Source of the DNA: Bacteroidota bacterium
Lineage (GTDB): Bacteria > Bacteroidota > Bacteroidia > Chitinophagales > UBA10324
Length of the DNA stretch: 36,714 bases
Assembly: GCA_018267315.1 (NCBI GenBank)
Contig: JAFDYS010000010.1
Location: 1-36,714 of the forward strand
Reading direction: 5' to 3'
Part shown: positions 10,041 through 18,289 of the stretch, piece by piece
How positions within the stretch are numbered: the first letter of the stretch is position 1
Layout: each line of letters opens with the position of its first letter
The notes under the pieces: generated by a model
What the model was told of the DNA's origin: nothing
Seen by the model: only the letters and a program-made list of their open reading frames with translations
The model's database searches: none
Program-made: the position numbers and the translations under genes

Positions 10041-10096
10041 ACTAGGAGTCATAGGAGTGAATAGGAGTAAAAACTCCTGCAACTCCTATTACTCCC
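10041..10096. repeat. AGGAGT hairpin repeat, copy A (most regular copy)
   Basis: On the minus strand there are three AGGAGT-type hexamers, a TTTT loop, then three ACTCCT hexamers spaced by three or four bases. This is a nearly perfect stem-loop of about 25 bases per arm. It lies between the two metH genes, 6 bases beyond the stop of the homocysteine-domain gene. No poly-T tract follows on either strand, so it does not look like an ordinary intrinsic terminator. Confidence 0.82.
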
Positions 10097-10102
10097 GGGT
10101 TA

Positions 10103-11107
10103 CTATTCAACACCGACTTCCAGTTTTCTGGGTGAGATGTTTTTCACAGCATCCGCCATCGCCCTGATGTGATCTGGTGTAGTGCCGCAGCAACCGCCAA
10201 CGATGTTTACAAATCCCGCTTTTGCAAATTCCCGGATAACGCTCGCCATGTGTTCCGGTGATTCATCATATTCACCAAACTGATTCGGCAGTCCCGCATT
10301 GGGATAGCAACTGATGAAACAATCGGCCACTCCGGAAAGCTCTTCAATGTAAGGGCGCATCAACTCAGCCCCTAACGCGCAGTTCAATCCCGCACTCAGC
10401 GGTTCAGCATGCGCGACCGAATTCCAGAATGCTTCTGGCGTTTGTCCGCTCAGCGTTCGCCCGCTTTGATCGGTGATGGTTCCGGAGATCATGATCGGAA
10501 TTTCCTTTCCCGTCTTTTCAAAATATTCTTTGATGGCGAAGATGGCTGCTTTTGCATTGAGCGTATCGAAGATCGTTTCAACGAGCAGCAAATTCACGCC
10601 GCCATCCATTAAGCCGCGAATTTGTTCTGTGTATGCGACCACCAGTTCGTCAAAAGTGACGGCGCGAAAACCGGGATCATTCACATCCGGAGAAATGGAA
10701 GCCGTTTTATTAGTGGGTCCCATGGCACCTGCCACAAATTTTGATTGGCGAATTTCAGTTTGTGGATCAAAGTTTTCAATTGCCTGTCGGGCAATGGTTG
10801 CCGCTGCACGATTGATTTCATACACGTATTCCTCCAGTTTGTAATCAGCCATGGAAATGGCAGTGGCATTGAACGTGTTGGTTTCAATGATGTCAGCACC
10901 GGCGCTGAGGTATTGCTCATGAATTTCGCGTATGATCTGCGGTTGGGTAAGACAGAGCAGATCGTTGCATCCTTTCAGTGAAGCCGGATGATTTTTGAAT
11001 TGTGGGCCGCCGTAGTCTGCCTCATTCAATTTGTACCGCTGGATCATGGTGCCCATGGCGCCGTCAAGTATCATGATTCGCTGTTCGAGAGTTTCTTTGA
11101 TTTCCAT
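10103..11107 (-). CDS. metH: Methionine synthase, homocysteine S-methyltransferase half
   Basis: The 334-residue protein is the homocysteine-binding TIM barrel of B12-dependent methionine synthase as a stand-alone gene. [13 protein letters not shown] lies near the N-terminus, NDLLCLTQP and [12 protein letters not shown] follow, and the zinc ligands are Cys243 (GLNCALG) and Cys306-Cys307 ([10 protein letters not shown]). These fall almost exactly where the zinc cysteines sit in Escherichia coli MetH. It activates homocysteine as a zinc thiolate for methyl transfer from the cobalamin domain, encoded by the next gene 132 bases downstream. The gene lies behind a SAM-I riboswitch, so it should be switched off when S-adenosylmethionine is plentiful. 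A hairpin repeat ends 13 bases before its ATG. Confidence 0.96.
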   Translation of the reverse strand: MEIKETLEQRIMILDGAMGTMIQRYKLNEADYGGPQFKNHPASLKGCNDLLCLTQPQIIREIHEQYLSAGADIIETNTFNATAISMADYKLEEYVYEINRAAATIARQAIENFDPQTEIRQSKFVAGAMGPTNKTASISPDVNDPGFRAVTFDELVVAYTEQIRGLMDGGVNLLLVETIFDTLNAKAAIFAIKEYFEKTGKEIPIMISGTITDQSGRTLSGQTPEAFWNSVAHAEPLSAGLNCALGAELMRPYIEELSGVADCFISCYPNAGLPNQFGEYDESPEHMASVIREFAKAGFVNIVGGCCGTTPDHIRAMADAVKNISPRKLEVGVE

Positions 11108-11120
11108 ATTTTGTTTTTTT

Positions 11121-11178
11121 ACTAAGAGTAATAGGAGTTTTAGGAGTAAAAAATCTTACAACTCCTGTTGCTCTTAGT
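11121..11178. repeat. AGGAGT hairpin repeat, copy C, in the riboswitch leader
   Basis: On the minus strand the outer arms are CTAAGAG and CTCTTAG and the inner arms AGGAGT and ACTCCT, with a TTTTTT loop. The outer pairs differ from copy A (GGAGT/ACTCC) on both sides and still pair, which is covariation supporting a selected RNA or DNA hairpin. It sits between the SAM riboswitch and the metH start codon. Confidence 0.78.
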
Positions 11179-11223
11179 TGTTTTGTCTCTTACCTCGAAA
11201 GCGCGTTGAAAATTTTCAGTCCG

Positions 11224-11325
11224 CTTATCTTCATCCCGGCATGCCTGCCGGAACCAGGAATTAGCACCCACCTGGATGGGTTGCTAAGACATCAAAGGGC
11301 CTGTCCCTCCGTCTTTCTTGATAAG
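11224..11325 (-). ncRNA. SAM-I (S-box) riboswitch controlling metH
   Basis: The minus strand shows the S-box order of conserved elements. The P1 arm is CTTATC (11320-11325). Then come AAGAC, the core GGAGGGACAGGCCC, GATG and GTCTTAGCAACC, with AAGAC/GTCTT closing P2. The P3 hairpin is CCCATCCAGGTGGG, followed by TGCTAATTCC. A CCGGCA/TGCCGG hairpin follows, then the closing P1 arm GATAAG (11224-11229). This is the AdoMet-binding aptamer that represses methionine biosynthesis genes. It precedes the homocysteine-domain metH gene by 116 bases. I see no intrinsic terminator with a U-tract behind it, so the mode of control (translation or termination) is not evident. Copy C of the AGGAGT hairpin lies in the expression-platform region. 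Confidence 0.93.
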
Positions 11326-11331
11326 AAGCGC

Positions 11332-11339
11332 CAAAAGTA
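11332..11339 (-). promoter_or_regulatory. -7 promoter element for the SAM riboswitch/metH transcript
   Basis: The minus strand reads TACTTTTG, an exact TAnnTTTG match, ending 6 bases before the first base of riboswitch P1. That places the transcription start about at the aptamer. No good TTTG lies at the expected 19-base spacing; the nearest (in TTATTTG) is 26 bases upstream, so the -33 part is weak. Confidence 0.6.
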
Positions 11340-11393
11340 GTGACCAATTACCAATATCGGATTAACAAATAATTTTCGGCTAGAAAATCTCTC

Positions 11394-12359
11394 ATGATTG
11401 GTTTGCGCTTGTGTGTGTTGCTGGTTATCATTTTTCCTCTTCACTCCGCAGGACAAAAAATTAAATGTGATGTAATTGCGAAACTTCCTCATGAAATTTC
11501 CGAATCATCCGGTATTGTGGTTGCAGACAGCAATCTTGTCTGGACGATGAATGACAGCGGCGGGGGAAATGCCATCTTCCTGGTAAACTCGCAGGGCGAA
11601 TTGCTGAAAACACTATTACTGAATGCAACGCAGAATCATGATTGGGAAGATTTGACCAGTGATTCCGCCTACCTCTATATAGGTGACTTTGGCAACAATG
11701 CAAACCGGAGACGCGATCTGGCGATTTACAAATTTCCCCGTGCAGCCGCTTCAGATTCCGATCACTTCATGCCACAAATCATTTCATTCACATTTGCCGA
11801 TCAAACTGCTTTCCCCCCCAAACCCGGTAACTGGAATTACGATTGTGAGGCCTTCTTTCACCTCGATGATTCACTTTATCTTTTTTCAAAAAACAATTCT
11901 AATCCCACCACCGGTTTCACCAAACTTTATCGCTTGCCGGACCGGGAAGGAACTTACCGTGCGCAACCGGTTGACAGCTTCTGCGTTCATGAACCGGTAA
12001 CAGGTGCTGCAGTTTCTGCTGACGGAAAAACAGTTGTGCTGCTGACCTATTTCTCCCTATGGATCTTCAGGGATTTTCCGGGCAGGCAGTTTTTCAGCGG
12101 AAGCGCATTTCAGTTTCCCATCAGGGGACTCACGCAGAAGGAAGCCATATGTTTTTCATCTAATCGGGAATTGCTTGTCACGGATGAACGACGCTTTGGA
12201 AAAGGAGGGAAACTTTATTCCGTCGATTTAGATCGGCTTGATTTCACACTAATCACCCTGGTTTACCGGAAGCAATGGTGGAAGCATGCCAGGTACAATG
12301 CGTTCAACAACCCGAAACGCAGTTACAACAAGATCATGAAGCAAGAAGCTGCCCGATGA
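11394..12359 (+). CDS. Secreted protein of unknown function, possible beta-propeller
   Basis: The 321-residue protein begins with a signal peptide (MIGLRLCVLLVIIFPLHSAGQ, Gln21 as likely first mature residue). Strand-rich stretches such as ESSGIVVADSNLVWTMNDSGG, HDWEDLTSD, YLYIGDFGNN and LAIYKFPRA look like blades of a six- or seven-blade propeller, as in NHL- or SdiA-regulated-type extracellular proteins, but I do not recognise a named family with certainty. The motifs MNDSGGGN and GDFGNNANRRR could form a metal or ligand site. It has no T9SS sorting domain, so it probably stays in the periplasm. Its last 26 bases overlap the end of the convergent purN gene. Its promoter must lie in the short divergent region shared with the metH leader. 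Confidence 0.75.
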   Translation: MIGLRLCVLLVIIFPLHSAGQKIKCDVIAKLPHEISESSGIVVADSNLVWTMNDSGGGNAIFLVNSQGELLKTLLLNATQNHDWEDLTSDSAYLYIGDFGNNANRRRDLAIYKFPRAAASDSDHFMPQIISFTFADQTAFPPKPGNWNYDCEAFFHLDDSLYLFSKNNSNPTTGFTKLYRLPDREGTYRAQPVDSFCVHEPVTGAAVSADGKTVVLLTYFSLWIFRDFPGRQFFSGSAFQFPIRGLTQKEAICFSSNRELLVTDERRFGKGGKLYSVDLDRLDFTLITLVYRKQWWKHARYNAFNNPKRSYNKIMKQEAAR

Positions 12360-12900
12360 TTTTGGGATACCACTCATATTCGAGTTGGTGGACTTTCTGC
12401 GCAAGCGTTTCCGGTGTGTCACCGGCTTCCACGGGAATTGATTTCTGAAAGATGATTTGTCCGTCGTCGTACTTCTCATTGAGGTAGTGAATGGTGATAC
12501 CGGTTTCCTTATCACCGGCTTTAATCACCGAGTCGTGAACCTTCATGCCGTAATATCCCGGGCCGCCGTGTTTGGGGAGCAGCGCGGGGTGAATGTTGAT
12601 GATGCGTTTTGGAAATGCCTGCAGCAGCGTTTCAGGAACAAGCCACAGAAAACCGGCCAGCACGATGAGATCAATTTCACTTTCACGCATCAGCTTCACC
12701 ACATGATCAGTTTCATGTAAATCTTTTTTGCTGATGAGGTAATACGGAATGTTGGCCTCATTGGCCACATCGCGGGCTTTCGCATGCTCATTGTTGCACA
12801 CAATGCACTCAACCGATACATCCGGATTCGCATGGAAATACTGGATGATATTCCGGGCATTGGTGCCGGTGCCTGAAGCAAAAATGGCGATGCGTTTCAT
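12334..12900 (-). CDS. purN: Phosphoribosylglycinamide formyltransferase (GAR transformylase)
   Basis: The 188-residue protein matches PurN in length and motifs: the N-terminal MKRIAIFASGTGTNA phosphate-binding loop, LAGFLWLVP, the catalytic INIHPALLPKHGG (Asn102, His104) and the loop KYDDGQII with catalytic Asp145. It transfers a formyl group from 10-formyltetrahydrofolate to glycinamide ribonucleotide in step three of purine synthesis, in the cytoplasm. The ATG follows directly on the stop codon of the upstream lipoprotein gene with no spacer, suggesting translational coupling on one transcript. The stop codon lies inside the tail of the convergent gene 11394-12359. No other pur gene is in the window. 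Confidence 0.96.
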   Translation of the reverse strand: MKRIAIFASGTGTNARNIIQYFHANPDVSVECIVCNNEHAKARDVANEANIPYYLISKKDLHETDHVVKLMRESEIDLIVLAGFLWLVPETLLQAFPKRIINIHPALLPKHGGPGYYGMKVHDSVIKAGDKETGITIHYLNEKYDDGQIIFQKSIPVEAGDTPETLAQKVHQLEYEWYPKIIGQLLAS

Positions 12901-14373
12901 TCAGAACCCAAATTCAGTATGCATTACTTCATCAAAAAACTGAGTCATGTTCGAAAATCCATCCAGCTTGTGCAGCTCGAGCGTGGAAATAATGAAGTTG
13001 GTTTCGCCCGATCCGTTCTTCTTTTTGGCCATCACGGCTGATTCTCCCTGCCAATTGGAAAGTGACAGGTTGTTATTGTCTTTCGCAATCAGTTGTGCAT
13101 CATATAAAACTTCAGCGCCCGCCACAGGAATGAACGGACGCACGACACCAATAAACGAAGTGCTCTTCAAATCAGGAAAGCCGGATTGCTGGCTGAATAC
13201 TTTTGACGTGTCAGTGAGAAGAAGCGTGGTATCCTGCGGCACCACGAATGACTGAATGGGAGTGAAATCCAGAAACCCCGATTGCTCATCAAACAACGAT
13301 GAAACATAAACGGACATGAGCAGCTTTCCACCTTCGTCGAAGAATTCATTAAGCGCCCGTTGTCCGATGGAGAGTGAGTTAGACGCATCATTGGTGTACC
13401 AAACAATGCCTTTGAACAAGGCAAATATTTTTGATTGGGTGAAGTTGTCCGCCGATTGTTGCGTGTAGGCATTGTTTTGTTTGGCGAACAATTGCAGGGT
13501 ATCTGCCCCGCTGAAACCGGCAGCGGCCAATTGCTGTGTGTAAAACGATTCAACCGCAGCACCGTTTGATGAATAGCCATCCACCATCAAAATTTCAGAC
13601 GACACCTTCTTTACAAACACCGATGCAGATGCCACATACGGTGAAACGGCTTCGGCATTATCAACGGCGCGTAAGTACAGTGTGTTATTGCTGTTGATTA
13701 GCAGTCCGGTCATATTCGCATCTTCTGCGACGGAGTTATTGTTTACATAAACGCGGCAGTCAGTTGCTGAAACCTGGAGGTTGATTCCTTCGAACACGGC
13801 GCTTCCTGCAGTTACACTGAGTGAATAAGGAACCTGTGAAGTATCGTTCCAGCATAGTTCAAATCGTTTCAGGTTGGCGGTGCCGTCCGGATCACTTCCT
13901 TCCCAAAAGAACCGCAATACCGGAAATGACTTTGTCGGGTTGTTCTCCGCATACACAAACTTCACGGAGGGCGGCGAGTTCTTAACTGGTAAAATCAAAT
14001 GAGCCGGCGTAGGGTCTGCAGCGCCGAGATTATCAATAGCGCGGATGTAAAACGGAAAATCAACCGTGTCTTTACCCGGTGGCGTGGCCAGCAGAAAAAT
14101 GCTGTCTTGTGCATAGGTGAATTGCCATTCGGTGGCGGCAGTGATGATACTGTCAAAGGTGAATTCGTATCCGTTGATAAATCCGTCGGGATCATCACCC
14201 CACCAGTTGATTTCAACCTGCGAGTTAAGCCGTTCACCATCCACTCTGATGATGGTGTCCACCACCAGAAAAGTTTCCGGTTCGCGGTTGCTATTCAGCT
14301 CACCATCGAATGTGGTTTTACAGGCAGTAACCACGTAAGCCATCAAAAGCAGGAAGAAAAACCGGTACGGCAC
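12901..14373 (-). CDS. Lipoprotein with FnIII/Ig-like repeats, function unknown
   Basis: The 490-residue protein has a lipoprotein signal (FFFLLLMAYVVTAC, Cys18). The N-terminal half has at least two beta-sandwich-like units marked by the paired signatures WWGDDPDGFINGYEF and FWEGSDPDGTANLKRFELCW, typical of FnIII/cadherin-like modules. A segment starting ILMVDGYSSNGAAVESFY, with DTLQLF, GIVWYTNDASNS and FFDEGGKLLMSV, resembles the class I glutamine-amidotransferase-like (DUF4350-type) fold used as a binding domain; I see no catalytic Cys-His pair. It is probably anchored in the outer or inner membrane. It lies 50 bases after the response regulator gene and directly abuts purN. No function can be assigned from sequence. 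Confidence 0.75.
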   Translation of the reverse strand: MPYRFFFLLLMAYVVTACKTTFDGELNSNREPETFLVVDTIIRVDGERLNSQVEINWWGDDPDGFINGYEFTFDSIITAATEWQFTYAQDSIFLLATPPGKDTVDFPFYIRAIDNLGAADPTPAHLILPVKNSPPSVKFVYAENNPTKSFPVLRFFWEGSDPDGTANLKRFELCWNDTSQVPYSLSVTAGSAVFEGINLQVSATDCRVYVNNNSVAEDANMTGLLINSNNTLYLRAVDNAEAVSPYVASASVFVKKVSSEILMVDGYSSNGAAVESFYTQQLAAAGFSGADTLQLFAKQNNAYTQQSADNFTQSKIFALFKGIVWYTNDASNSLSIGQRALNEFFDEGGKLLMSVYVSSLFDEQSGFLDFTPIQSFVVPQDTTLLLTDTSKVFSQQSGFPDLKSTSFIGVVRPFIPVAGAEVLYDAQLIAKDNNNLSLSNWQGESAVMAKKKNGSGETNFIISTLELHKLDGFSNMTQFFDEVMHTEFGF

Positions 14374-14423
14374 TTCGAATCAGTGAATGCGATAAAAGTA
14401 GCCGATTTACTGCAGAGAAATAT

Positions 14424-15323
14424 TCAATTGTAAAGCACTGTATTCACGAGCGGAATTTCCACCGTTACCTTGCTTCCGCCCTTGGTATAGCGAAGCGGAT
14501 ACATGGCGTTGAGTATGGCGATGCCGCGGCCATGGTTGTGAAAGACCCGGTTGTCATCGAACGTGAGAAACTTTTCAAAGTCGAATCCCCTGCCCATGTC
14601 TTCTACGGTAACCTGAATGCGATCGGGCAGCCGGCGATACGTGACATGTACAAACTTGTTTCTGTTTTCAGGAAGACCGAGCCGGCGCTCCACTTCTTCA
14701 TTGAGCCGGTTTTCAGCTATGAGATTTGTTTTTTCCTCGTAAGTGAGCCCGATGTTGCCGTGTTCGACTGCATTGGCAAAAAGCTCCGAAATCAAAATAG
14801 ATTCTTCCGGATGCGGACATTCATTCGCAATGCGTATGGCCAGCGAGTCGCCTTCCATTACGGATCGAAAATGAAATTCGCCTTCCGTGAGAAACTTAAA
14901 TGAGTGCTCACTCTCTTTCAGTTTAATCAGCAGCTCCTTCTTTCGCTCGGCATCGCGAATGGCAGCGCGAATAGTTGAGAAGAGCAGCTCCTTCTTCACC
15001 GGTTTCACCAGATAAAAAAATGCTCCCGCATCAATGCCCTGCTGAATGTCATCGGCGCTGCCCATGATGGTTTGCATGATTACCTGAATGTCTTCAAATG
15101 ATTTTTCCTGCTTGATGGTGCGGAGGAATTCAATGCCGGTGATGTCGGGCATACTCCAGTCAAGAAGCATTACCTCAATATCATCATGCTGCCGGTCCAG
15201 AATTTTTCTGGCCTCATTGGCGTGATTGGCGTACAAAACATTGTAACCTTCACGTTCCAGCGATGTCCTGACCACGGTGGCGAAAGGAATGTCGTCGTCG
15301 ACGAGCAACAGCGTGTGTGACAA
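14424..15323 (-). CDS. Response regulator with RsbW-like histidine-kinase-type ATPase output domain
   Basis: Residues 1-120 are a receiver domain: LLLVDDD, phosphoacceptor Asp55 in LLDWSMPD, Thr85 in MQTIMGS and Lys107 in YLVKPVKK. A charged helix (residues 120-140, AERKKELLIKLKESE) links to a GHKL ATPase domain of the serine-kinase/anti-sigma type: N-box ELFANAVEHGN (180-190), G1 box EDMGRGFDF (241-249) and G2 box NHGRGIAILNAMYPL (263-277). There is no phosphoacceptor His and no PP2C domain. Such proteins may bind or phosphorylate an anti-sigma-factor antagonist in response to receiver phosphorylation. No partner kinase or antagonist gene is adjacent. The family role is inferred; the domain calls are firm. 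Confidence 0.88.
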   Translation of the reverse strand: MSHTLLLVDDDIPFATVVRTSLEREGYNVLYANHANEARKILDRQHDDIEVMLLDWSMPDITGIEFLRTIKQEKSFEDIQVIMQTIMGSADDIQQGIDAGAFFYLVKPVKKELLFSTIRAAIRDAERKKELLIKLKESEHSFKFLTEGEFHFRSVMEGDSLAIRIANECPHPEESILISELFANAVEHGNIGLTYEEKTNLIAENRLNEEVERRLGLPENRNKFVHVTYRRLPDRIQVTVEDMGRGFDFEKFLTFDDNRVFHNHGRGIAILNAMYPLRYTKGGSKVTVEIPLVNTVLYN

Positions 15324-15493
15324 AGTCGTGTTTATTTAAAGTGAAAAACGTGTCCTACGCAAGAATAATAAATATGTCAATATCTTGCCATAGTATGGAG
15401 CACATTCTTTACAACGGCTTTTGAAAATGGTCTACGCCCACGGGGAGTGAAAGGATAAAACCGGGTAAGAAAAAAGAAGATTCCGGCAGCGGG

Positions 15494-18124
15494 CTAAGAT
15501 TTCCGCGAAGCTACCACGCACACTTTCTTAAACCGTTTTACGGTTCCGGACAGATCAAATAATTCCACAAAAACAATGTACGTCCCCATTCTCGCCTTAT
15601 CGCCATTCTCTGAAATGCCATCCCAGGTGAACGTACCGGTCTGCGCAAGCAGGGCATTATGCACAAGGTTCTTTGTTTCACGCCCCTGTGAATCGAAGAT
15701 TTTTATGTTGGCCGTATATCCGGCCTGATCAAACAGGTACGAGATGCTGAGGACGTCATTGAACCCGTCGCCATCGGGTGAAAATACCTGCGGTGAAAGA
15801 GTGATTTCATTGCCCGTTTCCGGAATGCTGTATTGTGAATTGCGATAGGTGGGCGTGCCGAATCCTACCGTAGAAGCAGCGGAATGCCAGTTCATGGAAT
15901 CCTGCGTGGGGCGGTCCGGATCAATGCGCTCGAGTGAAACGCCCTCCACATTGTCAATAAGAGCAAATTGCCAGTCGGCCGAATAATGAAATTGATCCAC
16001 ACGCTGATTCATGCTGTTAAGCAATACCACGGTTCCTTCGTCATCATTGTACGTGGGGAGATCCGCAAGCTGCAGGATCCATTCAGGATGCTGAGCGAAA
16101 TAATTTTTTTGCAGCCAGTCTGAATTTTCAGTGAGCACGACATACTGATCAGGGAAGAGAAGATAGCTGTCGGGTGTGATCTCATCTACCGTATTCAGCG
16201 AATCGTAATCATCTGTGTTGGCGATTCTCAAATCCTTGAGATCAAAAATTTTTGAAGTGTGGTTGTAGATCTCCACATAATCATATCCGCCGCTCGTGGG
16301 ATTGAAGAGAATTTCATTGATGAGAATGCTGCCTGTGCTGACTGGGGAAGGAATGGCTACCTCTGCTGAATCCACGATTGTCATAACATTGCCGGCGCAA
16401 TCAAGCAGTCCGTTCACAGTAATGGTGTACACCGTATTGCTGTCAATGTCCGGTGTAATCTGAAGATCAACGGTGGAGAGCTCTGCGCCGGTTGCCAGTG
16501 CCGACAGGACGGTGATGCCGGGCTCCATAGCATAATTGGAAGTGACTGCTGCCGATGCTGCATCAAGTGTTCCGTCAAAGATCAATTGAATCGTTGAAGT
16601 GGTGATCACCGTCGCTCTCACTATTTGCGGCGGAAGGGTATCGTTCAGGTTTCCCACAACTGAATTTATAGTGCCCGGAGTACCGCCGGCAGATGCAACG
16701 GATGCATGCCAGTTACTCTTCCCGATGCATTCACTGAATGGATCAATGAGTTCGAGTGTGTATCCGCCGTTCGATTTCAAATCATCCTGGTACCACGAAA
16801 TGTTATAGCTCACGGTATTTACAATATTCGATGTGGCATCGGTGAGGGTGAGGTCGTCACCATCATTATTCAGCGAGGGGAAAGAGGTGAGTGCCATCAC
16901 ATCTCCGTACGAGGTGAACTGCGAGGCGGTGGCATCATCGCATAAAATCAGGTAACTGTTGGGCAGCAGCGTAAAAGATGAAAGCGTTTGTGTGGTGGAA
17001 GCATCGCTGAAATTCCAGCCCGTGAGATCAACGGCAAACTGCGAGCGGTTGTACAGTTCCACAAATTCAGCAGCGGGCAATCCCACTGCCGGGTCCGGAT
17101 CGGCCATGATTTCATTGATGACCACATCATTGCCCTGCGCCTGGTAGAATGTGAAAAGAAGTGATGCGGACGAAAGGATGTTGCCGGCCGGGTCGCTGAT
17201 GCTGGAAGCGGTGAAGGTGCATTCAGTTCCATTGGGAAACGGAGTGCTAAATGTGAGGTGAACCAATGAGGTATTCAATCCATCGCGGATAGCGGATGAA
17301 GGATTGCCTACTCCATTGCTGACAAAATAATTGGATTCGTTTTCGGCACCTGCTTGTTCCACCGCTTCGCTGAAAAGCACATCCAGTTGTGTGGATGAAA
17401 GGGGAGTGATGGAAACCAATTCAGGCGGAGTTACATCAACTACCGGCGGACCGACGTAAATATTATCGAAATAAAAACTGGTGGATCGGGTGCTTGTGTA
17501 TTTGCACATGAAACCAAACCATGCTGTGGTGGCGACGGTGTTGTCTGTTGCCGATCCTTCGAGTGAATAATTGGTTCCGCCGGTGATGTCGGAGTAGACG
17601 GCCCAATTGCCCGAAGCATCGCGTGTCACTTTTACAGAAATGGAATTGGTGTTGGCCGATACGTGTCCGTCAATGCCTGAGATGAGCAGCGTTTCCGTTG
17701 ATCCTTGTTTCAGATAAAGGTCAATGCCATCATTGCTGCCGTCTTCACCCATTTTTAAAAAGTATCCGTTAAGCGGTTGCTTCAGGTTTGGCTGATCGGA
17801 AGCCAGGAAAACTTTGAGGTAATTGCTGCTTGATGGCGAGAAATCCATGATGAAAAAGAAATCCCACTCGATATCATTCATCAGTGAGTTGGAAGTGGAG
17901 ATAAAGGCCGTGTCAGTAACTGCCGGTGCATTAAGGTGAAGTTGCTTGGCCGCATTCACTTCAAACTTGGCGTCATCACCGCTCCATGCGGGATTGGATG
18001 TGAAATCGCCGTCGGTGAAGGAATCGGTGACCTGGGCCACACTTGTAAACGGTATGGTGAAGTTGAAAAGCAACAACATGAACCATATCAATTCTGATTT
18101 AAGCGGGGAGAATCGCACCATCAT
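15494..18124 (-). CDS. Large secreted lamin-tail-domain protein with gliding-type C-terminal domain
   Basis: The 876-residue protein has a signal peptide ending near FTSVAQ (Gln31). In order: a concanavalin-like/beta-jelly-roll N-terminal part (about 33-228), a SbsA-type Ig-like unit (TPPELVSITPL..., 231-327), a first lamin-tail domain (NDVVINEIMADPDP...AEFVELYN, 332-485), a second Ig-like unit (PPQIVRATVITTSTIQL, 498-585), a second lamin-tail domain (SILINEILFNPTSGGYDYVEIYN, split here by the domain start at 599; to about 760), and a FlgD-like/gliding-motility C-terminal domain (FSPDGDGFND...GTYIVFVELFD, 776-876). Lamin-tail domains in bacteria occur on secreted nucleases and adhesive proteins; no nuclease domain is visible. 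An adjacent ATG (18121) is an alternative start. Confidence 0.82.
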   Translation of the reverse strand: MMVRFSPLKSELIWFMLLLFNFTIPFTSVAQVTDSFTDGDFTSNPAWSGDDAKFEVNAAKQLHLNAPAVTDTAFISTSNSLMNDIEWDFFFIMDFSPSSSNYLKVFLASDQPNLKQPLNGYFLKMGEDGSNDGIDLYLKQGSTETLLISGIDGHVSANTNSISVKVTRDASGNWAVYSDITGGTNYSLEGSATDNTVATTAWFGFMCKYTSTRSTSFYFDNIYVGPPVVDVTPPELVSITPLSSTQLDVLFSEAVEQAGAENESNYFVSNGVGNPSSAIRDGLNTSLVHLTFSTPFPNGTECTFTASSISDPAGNILSSASLLFTFYQAQGNDVVINEIMADPDPAVGLPAAEFVELYNRSQFAVDLTGWNFSDASTTQTLSSFTLLPNSYLILCDDATASQFTSYGDVMALTSFPSLNNDGDDLTLTDATSNIVNTVSYNISWYQDDLKSNGGYTLELIDPFSECIGKSNWHASVASAGGTPGTINSVVGNLNDTLPPQIVRATVITTSTIQLIFDGTLDAASAAVTSNYAMEPGITVLSALATGAELSTVDLQITPDIDSNTVYTITVNGLLDCAGNVMTIVDSAEVAIPSPVSTGSILINEILFNPTSGGYDYVEIYNHTSKIFDLKDLRIANTDDYDSLNTVDEITPDSYLLFPDQYVVLTENSDWLQKNYFAQHPEWILQLADLPTYNDDEGTVVLLNSMNQRVDQFHYSADWQFALIDNVEGVSLERIDPDRPTQDSMNWHSAASTVGFGTPTYRNSQYSIPETGNEITLSPQVFSPDGDGFNDVLSISYLFDQAGYTANIKIFDSQGRETKNLVHNALLAQTGTFTWDGISENGDKARMGTYIVFVELFDLSGTVKRFKKVCVVASRKS

Positions 18125-18289
18125 ATGTCCTTACAAATGAAGGCAACCAAAGTAAGCAAATATCAAAAAGCAACAGAAGCGTCTCGGTTGCCGGGGTAAT
18201 CTATTGGAGGCTTCGGTATTAAGCTTTGACCTGTGCAACCCCACATGCATTAACTGAGTATCTTAGCGGCTATCCTAAAAACACAACGC

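Noticed and set aside
9981..10096. Repeats as intrinsic terminators between the metH halves
   Set aside because: No T-tract follows the stem on the minus strand, and both halves are needed, so termination here would be counterproductive.
18225..18278. TTTG (18225-18228) and TATCTTAG as a promoter for the CHAT operon
   Set aside because: The spacing is about 30 bases and the -7 element has a mismatch, so it does not meet the consensus.
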